Below are positions 43,350-54,294 of a stretch of 64,000 bases of DNA, one piece after another. The DNA comes from Streptomyces pactum (lineage in GTDB: Bacteria > Actinomycetota > Actinomycetes > Streptomycetales > Streptomycetaceae): assembly GCF_016031615.1 (NCBI RefSeq), contig NZ_JACYXC010000001.1, forward strand, positions 6,324,001 through 6,388,000, in the 5' to 3' direction. The position numbers and the translations under genes are program-made. The notes below the pieces were generated by a model. The model was given only the letters and a program-made list of their open reading frames with translations, was not told the origin of the DNA and ran no database searches. Within the stretch, counting starts at the first letter, position 1. Every line of letters begins with the position of its first letter.

Positions 43350-44352
43350 CAGCCAGAACCTCCTGTCCGGTTCGGAAGGGAATCAGGGTTGGGGTCCGCC
43401 GCCGCGGCGGCGGTGATGATCCGTCTCGTCGTCGGTCGCCGGCCGTCGCCTTCCGGGCCGGCCCCGCGCGGGAGCCGCCCGCCCGTCCCCCGCCCGTCCG
43501 CCACCGACGGACGGCCGCCGGGCCGCTGACGGGTTCGCCCCGAGCGGACGAGGTGCGACCTTCCGGGCATTTCCGGCCCTGCCTCCATGGTGGTCGGTGA
43601 CCGGCCGCCTGTCGATGGCGGGCCCGGGCCCGCCGGGCTCCCCGACACCTCCGGAGCCACCGGCCACCCTCGCCATTCACCGGGTACCCCGGTACGCCGG
43701 TATCCCGTCGGGGCCGTCCGCCGTCCGTCGGCCCGTCCGTGACGCGCCGGTCAGGGGACGCCCCCGTCCCCTGACCGGCACCCAGGAGGTCCGGGTGTCC
43801 TACCGCCCGTGGGGGACGTGCCCGCACCACCCGCCGGACGTGCATCCCCTGCCGAGACGTGTACCGCCCTCCGGGACGTGCACCGCCCGACGCTCCGGCC
43901 GGTCGCGTGCCGCCGGTACGGTCCGAGGGGGATGCGGCCTGGGGGATACGGCCCGACGGAGTGGGGCCCGGTGGGGTAGGTGCCGTCGGCGCAGCGGGGC
44001 AGGTCCGTACAGCCGTACGCCCCGCGGGAACGGGTGCCGCCCGTCGGAACACGCACCGCCTGTCGGCACGGCCCCGGCCCGGTCCGACGGGTGCGGCGTA
44101 CGGCCGCCGCCGTACTGCTGTGCGGCGGCGCGGCCGTCCGGCGTGCGTACCGCCGGTGCCCCGCGCGGCCGGGCGCGCACCGGCCCGACGACCGGGTGCG
44201 ACGCGCGCCCAAGGGAGGGACACCCGCGAAGGGACGCCGACCCGCGGCGGAGGGGCACCGGCCCACGGCGGGGGACGCGCTCCCACGGCGGTGGGACGCG
44301 CGCCCGGGGCCGTAGGCGGGGCCGGACCGCCGGCCGCCGCGCCCCGGCGGCT
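43350..44352. other. 1-kb gene-free region with degenerate short repeats
   Basis: No frame here looks coding. Around 43815-43895 a ~19-bp unit beginning GACGTG recurs four times (GACGTGCATCCCCTGCCGA and variants). From ~44205 to 44320 a G-rich unit of about 20-25 bp (GGGACGC/GGGGCACC) recurs. Elsewhere I see nothing recognisable. It separates the minus-strand EamA gene from the DUF1918 gene. Confidence 0.55.
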
Positions 44353-45393
44353 TCAGGTCCGGGACCGCTGGGTGACGCCGATGCACACCAGCACCGCGAC
44401 CGCCGCCACCGGTGCGGCCGGGGTGAGCCGTTCACCGAGCAGCAGCACCGACCACACCAGGGTCAGCAGCGGCTGGGCCAGCTGGAGCTGACTCGCCCGG
44501 GCCACCCCGATGGCCGCCATGCCCCGGTACCAGACCACCAGTCCCAGGAACTGCGACCCCACGGCGAGCCAGAGGATGCCCGCCACCGTGTGCCCGGTCA
44601 CCTCCGCGGGCTCCACCGACAGGGCGACCGCGGCCCCGGCCAGGGACAGCGGGAGGCAGCCGACCAGCGCCCAGCCGATCACCTGCCACCCGGGCATCCG
44701 GGCGGCGAGCCGGCCGCCCTCGGTGTAGCCGGCCGCGCACACCAGCAGCGCGGCGAACAGGTACAGATCGCTGGTGTTCAGGGAGCCCCCGCTCTCCCGT
44801 ACGGCGAAGGCGATCACCACCGCGGCGCCGGTGAGCGCCGCCGCCCAGAAGGTGCGCGACGGCCGTGCCCCGGTCCGCAGCGCGGAGAGCGCCGCCGTGG
44901 TCAGCGGCAGCAGGCCCACCACCACCGCGGCGTGGGAGGTGGTGGACGTCTGCAGCGCCAGTGTGGTCAGCAGCGGGAAGCCCACCACCACGCCGGCCGC
45001 GACCACCAGCAGGCCGGGCAGGTGCCGGCGGGCGGGCAGCGGCACCCGCAGGGCGAGCAGACAGCCGCCCGCGACCAGTCCGGCCAGCACCATCCGTACC
45101 GAGGTGACGGACCAGGGGCCGAGCCCCTCCAGGCTCCAGGCGGTGGCCGGGAAGGTGAGGGAGAACGCGACCACCCCCAGCCCGGCCAGCAGCGTCCCGG
45201 CGAGGCTTCCGGAACCCTCGGCGCCGCCGGCACCGCGGCCCGGGGGCCGGTCCGCGAGCCGGTCCGGGCCGGGTGGCCCCGCCGTCCGCCCCTGCTTCCC
45301 CTCCGGTGTCCCCCCGGACGTCCGCCCCGGCGCCCGGCCGGAGCACTGTTCCGGTGTCTCTCCGGGGGTCCGTTCCGGTGTCCGGCCCGCCAT
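44353..45393 (-). CDS. EamA/DMT-family transporter
   Basis: A ten-helix drug/metabolite transporter of the EamA type. Membrane segments begin with LAGTLLAGLGVVAFSLTFPA, and two EamA repeats follow (SVTSVRMVLAGLVAGGCLLA; QLAQPLLTLVWSVLLLGERL with the usual helix-9/10 GE motif). The frame is open to ATG 45540, but that start would put a regulatory palindrome inside the gene, so I use ATG 45393; GTG 45417 is another option. The first ~50 residues are a disordered Gly/Pro/Thr-rich tail. The divergent MocR gene probably controls it. The substrate may be an amino acid or related metabolite. Confidence 0.82.
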   Translation of the reverse strand: MAGRTPERTPGETPEQCSGRAPGRTSGGTPEGKQGRTAGPPGPDRLADRPPGRGAGGAEGSGSLAGTLLAGLGVVAFSLTFPATAWSLEGLGPWSVTSVRMVLAGLVAGGCLLALRVPLPARRHLPGLLVVAAGVVVGFPLLTTLALQTSTTSHAAVVVGLLPLTTAALSALRTGARPSRTFWAAALTGAAVVIAFAVRESGGSLNTSDLYLFAALLVCAAGYTEGGRLAARMPGWQVIGWALVGCLPLSLAGAAVALSVEPAEVTGHTVAGILWLAVGSQFLGLVVWYRGMAAIGVARASQLQLAQPLLTLVWSVLLLGERLTPAAPVAAVAVLVCIGVTQRSRT

Positions 45394-45493
45394 CTGGCCC
45401 GCCGTCCGGCCGGCCACCGGGCCGGCGGAGGACGTGGGGGGTGCGACGGTCGGCCGGCCCGCCGCGGCCCTCGCGGTGCCCGGGGCGGCGTCG

Positions 45494-45529
45494 TTGACTG
45501 CTATCCCGCATCGACCGATAGCGCTATCG
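45494..45529. promoter_or_regulatory. Divergent operator/promoter between EamA transporter and MocR regulator
   Basis: CGATAGCGCTATCG (45516-45529) is a perfect 14-bp palindrome. A third half-site, GCTATC, lies at 45500-45505 in direct orientation. TTGACT (45494-45499) with GATAGC 17 bp away could be the plus-strand promoter. Direct plus inverted half-sites upstream of the regulator's own gene fit MocR-type operators. Confidence 0.65.
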
Positions 45530-45538
45530 TTGTTCCTC

Positions 45539-46996
45539 ATGCAAGAGCGTAGCAGTGTGGAGGAGCTGGCGGGCTTTCTCCGTTCCGAGCTGAACCGCTA
45601 CTCCCCCGGGGAGAAGTTGCCGTCGAGCCGGGTACTGGTCGAGCGGTTCCGGGTGAGTCCGGTGACGGTCTCCCGGGCGCTGGCCGCCCTCGCCGCCGAA
45701 GGGCTGGTGGTCACCCGCCCGGGGGCCGGTGCCTTCCGCGCCGACCGTCCCGCGCGCCGGCACCGGCCGGGCGACACCTCCTGGCAGGAGCTCGCCCTCG
45801 GTGCGGAGTCCGCCGGGGAGGCCGTACCCCGCTCGGTGGACGCCTCCGGGGTGCTCACCACGCTCGCCGCCCCGCCCTCCGGCGTCATCGAGCTGAACGG
45901 CGGATACCTGCACCCCGGTCTCCAGCCCGAGCAGGCCATGGCCGCGGCCCTCGCCCGGGCCGGCCGCCGCCCCGGGGCCTGGGGCAGACCGCCCACCGAT
46001 GGCCTGCCCGAGCTGCGGGCCTGGTTCGCCCGGGAGATCGGCGGCCCGTCCGGTGCCCTGGCGGCCTCCGACGTCCTGATCACCGCGGGCGGCCAGAGCG
46101 CCCTGACCACGGCCCTCCGCGGACTGGCCGCCCCCGGCGCCCCGGTTCTGGTGGAGTCCCCCACGTACCCCGGCATGCTCGCCGCGGCCCGTGCCTCCGG
46201 ACTGCGGCCGGTGCCGGTCCCGGCCGACACCGACGGCGTGCGGACCGACCTGCTGGCCCGGGCGTTCCGGGCCAGTGGTGCCCGGGTCTTCGTCTGCCAG
46301 CCGCTGTTCCAGAACCCCGGTGGCGCGGTGCTCGCCCCCGACCGGCGGGCGGAGGTGATCCGGGTGGCGCAGCAGGCCGGCGCCTTCGTGGTGGAGGACG
46401 ACTTCGCCCGCCGCCTGGTCCACGAGGACGCCCCGCCGCTCCCCGCCACCCTCGCCGCCGACGACCCCGACGGCGTGGTGGTGCACGTCTGCTCCCTCAC
46501 CAAGATCACCTCGCCCAGCCTCCGGGTGGGCGCGCTGGCCGCCCGGGGCCCCGCCCTGGAACGGCTGCGCGCCATCCAGGTGGTGGACAGCTTCTTCGTC
46601 CCCCGGCCGCTCCAGGAAACCGCGCTGGAACTGGTCGGCGCCCCGGCCTGGCCCCGCCACCTGCGGACCGTGGCCGCCGCCCTGCGCACCCGTCGCGAGG
46701 CGCTGCTCGCCGCCCTCCACCAGGAACTGCCGGACGCCGCCGAGGTGCCGCACGTCCCCTACGGCGGCTACCACCTGTGGCTGCGGCTGCCCGACGGCAC
46801 GGACGAGGCCGCCCTCGCCGCCGCCGCGCTGCGCGCCGGGGTCGCCGTCGCCCCCGGCCGCCCCTACTTCAGCGCCGAACCCCCCGCCCCGCACCTGCGG
46901 CTCGGTTTCGCCTCCGCCTCGGGTCCCGCGGAGCTGGCGGAGGGCGTGCGCCGGCTCCGTACCGCCTTCGCGGAGACCGGCACCGGCCGCGGCTGA
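45539..46996 (+). CDS. MocR-family (GntR-HTH plus aminotransferase) regulator
   Basis: A 485-residue protein. An N-terminal GntR winged helix spans ~1-75 (GEKLPSSRVLVERFRVSPVT, SRALAALAAEGLVVTRPGAG). A fold-type I aminotransferase domain spans ~110-480: DVLITAGGQSALTTALRGLA, ESPTYPGMLAAARASGL, FVCQPLFQNPGGAVL, VVEDDFARRLVHEDAPP. The PLP-binding lysine is probably in VCSLTKITSPSLRVGAL. Such regulators sense PLP or an amino-compound. The ATG abuts the operator and has no Shine-Dalgarno, so the mRNA is nearly leaderless. It is divergent from the EamA transporter gene. Confidence 0.93.
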   Translation: MQERSSVEELAGFLRSELNRYSPGEKLPSSRVLVERFRVSPVTVSRALAALAAEGLVVTRPGAGAFRADRPARRHRPGDTSWQELALGAESAGEAVPRSVDASGVLTTLAAPPSGVIELNGGYLHPGLQPEQAMAAALARAGRRPGAWGRPPTDGLPELRAWFAREIGGPSGALAASDVLITAGGQSALTTALRGLAAPGAPVLVESPTYPGMLAAARASGLRPVPVPADTDGVRTDLLARAFRASGARVFVCQPLFQNPGGAVLAPDRRAEVIRVAQQAGAFVVEDDFARRLVHEDAPPLPATLAADDPDGVVVHVCSLTKITSPSLRVGALAARGPALERLRAIQVVDSFFVPRPLQETALELVGAPAWPRHLRTVAAALRTRREALLAALHQELPDAAEVPHVPYGGYHLWLRLPDGTDEAALAAAALRAGVAVAPGRPYFSAEPPAPHLRLGFASASGPAELAEGVRRLRTAFAETGTGRG

Positions 46997-47442
46997 ACCC
47001 GGCCGGCCGCTCTTCGTACCCCCCGGCGCCCGGCGGTTCGCACGCCCGCGGGCCGGGCACCCGGCCGGCGGGCACCGGCACGCGGCCCGGCCGTCCCCGC
47101 GGCCGTTCCGCCGGCCGTCGCGTCCGCCCGCCGGGACCGCCGGACGCACGGGCCGGCCGCCGCACGGTCCCGCCCGCCGGGACCGGACGGGAGTGCGCCG
47201 GGACCCCGACCCGCCGGCCCCGGCCCACCCGCAGGGATCCCCGACCGCGACCCCGGCCCGCGCGCCGCAGTCCCCGACCGTGGCCCGGGCCCGGCCGCCG
47301 GGAACCCGCCCGACGCGCGGGCCGGGACCTGCCCGACGCGCGGGCCGGGACCTGCCCGACGCCCGGGTGGGGGCCGCCACGGAGGCCCGGCGCCCGCACC
47401 CCCGGCCGCCGGCCGGCCGCGCCGCCGTCCTACCCTGGCCCG
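46997..47442. other. Gene-free stretch with tandem repeats
   Basis: 446 bp. A 23-bp unit (CGACGCGCGGGCCGGGACCT plus GCC) is present twice at 47311-47333 and 47334-47356, flanked by decayed copies. TACCCT (47431-47436) is placed as the -10 of the next gene. Confidence 0.6.
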
Positions 47443-48378
47443 ATGATGGACCGCACCCAGCGCGCCGCGGGCGCGATCGTCGGCTCGGCGGTGGGCGACG
47501 CGCTCGGCGCCCCCTTCGAATTCGGGCCCGCCGGGGCCTTCTCCCGCCGCTTCCCCGCCGGAACCCCCGCCGAGGAGATGTGCGGCGGCGGAGGCTGGGA
47601 CCCCGGCGAGGCGACCGACGACACGCAGATGGCCGTGCACGTCGCGGAGTCCCTGCTGGAGCACGGCGGCCTCGACCCGGCCGACGTCTTCCACCGCTTC
47701 CGGCGGTGGGCGGCCTCCGACCCCAAGGACATCGGGCTGCAGACCGAGGCGGTGCTCACCGCCGGCCTGCCGTGGGACCGGGCCGCCGCCGAGCACTTCC
47801 GGACCACCGGGCACGCCGCCGGGAACGGATCGCTGATGCGGGCCACCACCCCGGCCGTGTACTTCGCCGCCGACGGACCGGACGCCACCGCGGACGCCGC
47901 CCGCCGGATCGCCGCCCTCACCCACGGCGACCCCGCCGCCTGGGAGGGCACCGCGCTCTTCCACGAACTGCTGCGCGTGGCACTCGACGGGGCCGACCCC
48001 CTCGCCGCGCTCCCGGGCGCCCTCGCCCTCCTCGACCCCGGCCACCGGGACCGCTACGCCACCGTCCTCGCGCCCGACTGGCACCCGGACCTGGCCACCG
48101 AGCCCAACGGCGCGATCTGGCCCTGCCTGGGCTCGGCGGTCTGGGCGCTGCGCACCACCGACTCCTTCGAGACGGCGCTGCGGGCCGCGATCGACCTCGG
48201 CGGCGACACCGACACCGTCGCCGCGGTCACCGGCGGGCTCGCCGGAGCGGTGTACGGGCTCGACGCCATCCCGGACCGCTGGACCGGCCCGCTCCACGTC
48301 CCGCTGCCGGGCGCCGGTGACCGGGTCCTGCGGCTGCCGGAACTCCTGGAACTGACCCGCCGCCTGACGGCCTCCTGA
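47443..48378 (+). CDS. ADP-ribosylglycohydrolase family protein
   Basis: A 311-residue all-helical, Mg-dependent hydrolase of the DraG/ARH family, which removes ADP-ribose from proteins or related compounds. Family motifs are GAIVGSAVGDALGAPFEF (~residues 10-27), EATDDTQMAVHVAESLL (first metal site), GHAAGNGSLMRATTPAV and DLGGDTDTVAAVTGGLAGAVYGLDAIP (second metal site). Two ATGs (47443, 47446) lie six to nine bases after a TACCCT -10, so translation is probably leaderless. No ADP-ribosyltransferase gene is adjacent. Confidence 0.94.
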   Translation: MMDRTQRAAGAIVGSAVGDALGAPFEFGPAGAFSRRFPAGTPAEEMCGGGGWDPGEATDDTQMAVHVAESLLEHGGLDPADVFHRFRRWAASDPKDIGLQTEAVLTAGLPWDRAAAEHFRTTGHAAGNGSLMRATTPAVYFAADGPDATADAARRIAALTHGDPAAWEGTALFHELLRVALDGADPLAALPGALALLDPGHRDRYATVLAPDWHPDLATEPNGAIWPCLGSAVWALRTTDSFETALRAAIDLGGDTDTVAAVTGGLAGAVYGLDAIPDRWTGPLHVPLPGAGDRVLRLPELLELTRRLTAS

Positions 48379-48561
48379 CCCGACGCCCGACGCCCTCCTG
48401 GCCCGCCGGCCGGTCGCCGGCCGTACCGCCGCCCCCGGACCGCATCCTGGCGGGGACGGGCCCGGCAGCGGGCGGGCCCGTCCCCGCCCACCAGCCCCGG
48501 CGGGCCGTCCCGCCACCGCGACCCGGCGGGCCGCCACCGGCGCCGTGCGATGCTGGTGACC

Positions 48562-48981
48562 ATGAACCTGGAGGACCTGGTACGTCTGCGCCGCGCCCGG
48601 GACACGATGGACCGGGACTACGCGAGTCCGCTGGACGTCCCGGCGCTGGCGAGGGTCGCCCTGATGTCGCCCGGGCACTTCTCCCGCAGCTTCCGTGCCG
48701 CCTTCGGGGAGACGCCGTACAACTACCTGATGACCCGCCGGATCGAGCGGGCCAAGGCGCTGCTGCGGCGGGGCGATCTCAGCGTGACAGAGGTCTGCTT
48801 CGCCGTCGGCTGCACCTCGCTGGGGTCGTTCAGCTCACGCTTCACCGAACTGGTCGGTGAGACCCCCAGCGCCTACCGGGCCCGACGCCACGACGAGAGC
48901 GCCGCCATCCCGGCCTGCGTCGCCAAGATCCACACGCGACCGGTCAGGATCGGAGAAGCGAAAACCACCGCCGCCTCGTAG
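48562..48981 (+). CDS. AraC-family transcriptional regulator (DNA-binding domain only)
   Basis: A 139-residue protein that is essentially the AraC double HTH. The first helix pair is DVPALARVALMSPGHFSRSF (~22-41) and the second SVTEVCFAVGCTSLGSFSSR (~74-93), with the family's GETPSAYRAR closing motif. There is no ligand domain. ATG 48562 sits seven bases after GATGCT, suiting a leaderless transcript; an ATG at 48550 is an alternative. Its stop TAG is also part of the -10 box of the VOC gene, so the two form a compact regulator/effector pair. Confidence 0.92.
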   Translation: MNLEDLVRLRRARDTMDRDYASPLDVPALARVALMSPGHFSRSFRAAFGETPYNYLMTRRIERAKALLRRGDLSVTEVCFAVGCTSLGSFSSRFTELVGETPSAYRARRHDESAAIPACVAKIHTRPVRIGEAKTTAAS

Positions 48982-48991
48982 CGTCTGCGGC

Positions 48992-49408
48992 ATGAACATC
49001 ACGCTCGCACAGTGCTTCATCGCCGTCGACGACCACGACAAGGCGCTCGCCTTCTACCGCGACACCCTGGGCCTGGAGGTGCGCAACGACGTCGCGTTCG
49101 AGGGGATGCGCTGGGTGACCGTCGGCTCGCCCACGCAGCCGGACGTGGAGATCGTCCTCGAACCGCCGCTCGCCCACCCCAACGCCTCGCCGGCCGACCA
49201 GCAGGCGATGGCGGAACTCCTGGCCAAGGGCATGCTGCGCGGAGTCATCTTCGCCACCGACGACTGCGACGCCACCTTCGAACACATCCGGGCGGCCGGT
49301 GCGGAGGTGCTCCAGGAGCCGATCGACCAGCCGTACGGCGTCCGCGACTGCGCCTTCCGCGACCCCGCCGGCAACATGCTCCGCTTCACCCAGCGCCGCG
49401 GGAAGTGA
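48992..49408 (+). CDS. VOC-family (glyoxalase-like) protein
   Basis: A 138-residue vicinal-oxygen-chelate protein with paired beta-alpha-beta-beta-beta modules: CFIAVDDHDKALAFYRDTLG at the start and GVRDCAFRDPAGNMLRF at the end. DVEIVLEPPLAHPN and GVIFATDDCDATF mark the module borders. Possible roles are antibiotic binding, ring cleavage or glyoxalase activity. TAGCGT seven bases before ATG 48992 implies leaderless expression from a promoter overlapping the end of the AraC gene, which probably regulates it. Confidence 0.92.
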   Translation: MNITLAQCFIAVDDHDKALAFYRDTLGLEVRNDVAFEGMRWVTVGSPTQPDVEIVLEPPLAHPNASPADQQAMAELLAKGMLRGVIFATDDCDATFEHIRAAGAEVLQEPIDQPYGVRDCAFRDPAGNMLRFTQRRGK

Positions 49409-49783
49409 CGGACCCCGCGGCCGCCCGGCACGCCGCCGGCGGCCGTGGGGACGCCCCGCACCGAACCCCGGCCCCGCACGGCGCCGCCCGCCCGCACCGC
49501 GCCGCACCATCCGGCGAACAGGCCGGAACGGCGCACGAACGGACAGGACGAGCGAACCGACCGGACCGACCGGATCGGACCGACTCGACCGACCGGACGG
49601 AACCGACCGGACCGACTCGACCGACCGGAGCACCGTCGGGCCCCGGCCCCGTGCCCGACGCCCGGCCGGACCCCGGGCACGGACCCCGGAGCCGGACCGC
49701 CGACCGGACCCGCCACCCGGCCCCGGCGGCGCCGGGCCGGCCGCGACCGCGGCCGGCCTTCCACGGATGGAGACACCAGCAGC
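49409..49783. repeat. Intergenic region with GACCGACCG-type simple repeats
   Basis: Between 49553 and 49636 the sequence is built almost wholly of ACCGACCGGA/ACTCGACCGACC steps, an imperfect 4-5-bp/15-bp microsatellite. The rest of the 375 bp shows no gene. GGAGAC lies ~13 bases before the next start. Confidence 0.7.
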
Positions 49784-52168
<2,385 letters not shown>

Positions 52169-52216
52169 ATCCACGGCTGAATCCGGGGCTTGTGGTGCGG
52201 GGCTTCCGCTCCGGGG

Positions 52217-52265
52217 AGGTGCCCTGCCGGCCGAGCGGCCACCGTCGCGGGCCGGCAGGGCACCT
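52217..52265. terminator. Bidirectional terminator between UvrA-like and MFS genes
   Basis: A perfect 16-bp stem (52217-52232 with 52250-52265, AGGTGCCCTGCCGGCC) with a 17-nt loop, placed between the two convergent stops. Confidence 0.82.
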
Positions 52266-52295
52266 CGTCCGGCGACCGCGCGCACGGGCAGCCCG

Positions 52296-53873
52296 TCACA
52301 CGGCGGACCGGGCACCGGAGCCGCGGGCGCCCTCCTGGTCCGGCTCCGGTGCCGGACCCCTCTCCTTCCCGCCGGCGGGCAAGGTGATCAGCAGCACCAC
52401 CGCTCCGAGGAGCGCGATGGCCGCGACCCAGCCCGCGGCGACGTGCAGAGCGTGGACGAAGGCGTCATCGGCAGCCCGGGCGAGGGCGGGCCGGTGGGTG
52501 GTGGCGGCGACGTGACGGGCCTGTTCGGCGGAGACCCGCGCCTGCTCCCGCACCGGACCGGGTACGCCCTCCAGCGAAGGTTCCATCGCGCGCCGGTACA
52601 CGATCGACATGATCGTGCCGCCCACCGCGATCCCCATCACACTGCCGGTCTGCCGCACGGTGTTGGTGACGGCCGATCCCGCACCGGCCTGTTCCAGCGG
52701 AAGGTCGCTGATCAACGCGGCCGTCACGGGGCCGATCACCATGCCGACCGAGAGCCCCTGGAGCAGCAACAGGATCTCGATCAGGACGAGGGGAGTCTGG
52801 AGCCCGAGGAATGCGTAGCCGCCCATGGACAGCGCGGCCACGGTCAGCGCGGGCACGGTGACGACCCGCAGCGGCAGCCGGCGGACCAGACGCGAGGCGA
52901 GCGGCGCCCCCACCAGAGCACCCAGCGCGGTCGGGATGTTGGCCAGCCCGGCCTTCATCGGGGAGAAACCGAGCGCACCCTGCAGGTAGAAGGCGTTGGA
53001 GAAGGTGATCGCGGCGACGCCGAAGAGCAGGAGTCCGAGCGCCGCGTTGCCGCCACCGAACGCGCGTCGCGCGAACAGCCGCGGATCGAAGCCGGGCACC
53101 TCGACGCGCAGTTCGACGAGTACGAAAACGGCCAGCAGAACGAGTCCGGCGACGATCGGCGCCCAGACGTCGGTGCGACTCCACACCGCCACCTGCCCCG
53201 CCCGGATCAGCCCGTAGGTCAGCACCGAGAGCCCGCTGACCGACAGCAGCATTCCGGCGGGGTCCAGAGTTCGCGGGACAGGGCTGCGGAAATTCGGGAC
53301 CAGCACGGCGAGCCCGACCAGTGCCGCTGCGGCGACCGGGACGTTGACCAGGAACACCGAACCCCACCAGAAATGGTCGAGCAGGAATCCCGCCAGCACC
53401 GGGCCGACGGCCATTCCGACACCGGCCGACGTCGAGAAGACGCCGACGGCGGCGGCCCGCGCGGGGCCGGTGAAGGTCCACATGAGGATGGCCATCATGG
53501 CGGGCGTGATCAGCGCGCTGCCCACCCCCATCGCGGCCCGGGCCGCGATCAGCTGGTCCGCGTCGCCCGCGTACGCCGCCCACAGCGAGGACCCGGCGAA
53601 CACCACCAGCCCGCCGGAGAACACGGTCCGGTGACCGAACCGATCGCCCAGTGCCCCCGCCGTGAACATCAAGGTGGCGAAGGCCAGGGTGTACGCACCG
53701 GTCGCCCATTGCAGCCGGCCGGGATCGGCGCCCAGCCCCCGGTCCGGGTCGGCGAGGGTCTCCAGCGCGGTACTCAGGACGGTGTTCTCCAGCCAGATCA
53801 GCACCGAACACAGCATGAGAACGGAAAGAATCAACTGCTGCCTGAATTTCGGCAATACCGGGGACGCGTTCAT
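52296..53873 (-). CDS. MFS exporter (EmrB/QacA, 14-helix type)
   Basis: A 525-residue drug/proton antiporter. The DHA2 hallmarks are LIWLENTVLSTALETLA in helix 1 (Glu/Asn in place of the usual VALDxTIVN), GALGDRFGHRTVFSGGLV (motif A, ~residues 75-92), and the antiporter motif C-like GVGMAVGPVLAGFLLD. About 14 membrane segments can be drawn. ATG 53873 (MNASPVLPKFRQQLIL) follows CGAAGG; the frame is open further but looks non-coding. The upstream region is less G+C-rich than its surroundings. The substrate is unknown; the convergent UvrA-like gene suggests a DNA-damaging or drug compound. Confidence 0.92.
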   Translation of the reverse strand: MNASPVLPKFRQQLILSVLMLCSVLIWLENTVLSTALETLADPDRGLGADPGRLQWATGAYTLAFATLMFTAGALGDRFGHRTVFSGGLVVFAGSSLWAAYAGDADQLIAARAAMGVGSALITPAMMAILMWTFTGPARAAAVGVFSTSAGVGMAVGPVLAGFLLDHFWWGSVFLVNVPVAAAALVGLAVLVPNFRSPVPRTLDPAGMLLSVSGLSVLTYGLIRAGQVAVWSRTDVWAPIVAGLVLLAVFVLVELRVEVPGFDPRLFARRAFGGGNAALGLLLFGVAAITFSNAFYLQGALGFSPMKAGLANIPTALGALVGAPLASRLVRRLPLRVVTVPALTVAALSMGGYAFLGLQTPLVLIEILLLLQGLSVGMVIGPVTAALISDLPLEQAGAGSAVTNTVRQTGSVMGIAVGGTIMSIVYRRAMEPSLEGVPGPVREQARVSAEQARHVAATTHRPALARAADDAFVHALHVAAGWVAAIALLGAVVLLITLPAGGKERGPAPEPDQEGARGSGARSAV

Positions 53874-54240
53874 GAACACCTTCGGATATCGAGCGGCGGG
53901 GTCCTGGAAGACCGGACCATAAATGTGCTCCACGGCGCCGTCAAGTTCGGAATTTCCGGTCCACGCTCTTGCGGTCGAGGGCGCTGTATGCCCTCCGACC
54001 GGATTTGCGGACCGAACAATTCTGTGCCCTCCGGTGAATCCGCGAATTGCGGCTTTCCTTTTCGGAGGGAGAGTTGCGGCCGGGCGGAATTCATGCCCTC
54101 CGGCAGGCCGGCGCACCGCTTTCCGCGACCCCGGCTCCCGGTCCCGTTCCCCGGCCCTGCTGCCCGCACAGCGGGCCGATGCGGTGCGGTGCCCGGCGCC
54201 GCCACGTGATCTCCGTCGAGGCCGGACGCCAGGCGACCCG
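53874..54240. promoter_or_regulatory. Lower-G+C intergenic region with repeated ATGCCCTCCGG element
   Basis: 367 bp between the divergent MFS gene and argC, visibly less G+C-rich than elsewhere. [AG]TGCCCTCCG occurs at 53988, 54024 and 54093; copies two and three are preceded by AATTC. GAGGGC (53977-53982) and GCCCTC (53990-53995) form an inverted repeat. These may be operators for the MFS gene. Confidence 0.5.
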
Positions 54241-54290
54241 TTGCATAAACCTGCCGTGCTCCGTATAGTCATGCCATCAGTGAGGAGGGG
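54241..54290 (+). promoter_or_regulatory. argC promoter with probable ARG box
   Basis: TTGCAT (54241-54246), a 17-bp spacer and TATAGT (54264-54269) form a near-consensus promoter. The block ATAGTCATGCCATCAGTG over and after the -10 nearly repeats the block at the argG promoter, so it is the likely ArgR site. GAGGAGGGG follows as ribosome-binding site. Confidence 0.75.
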
Positions 54291-54294
54291 TCCG

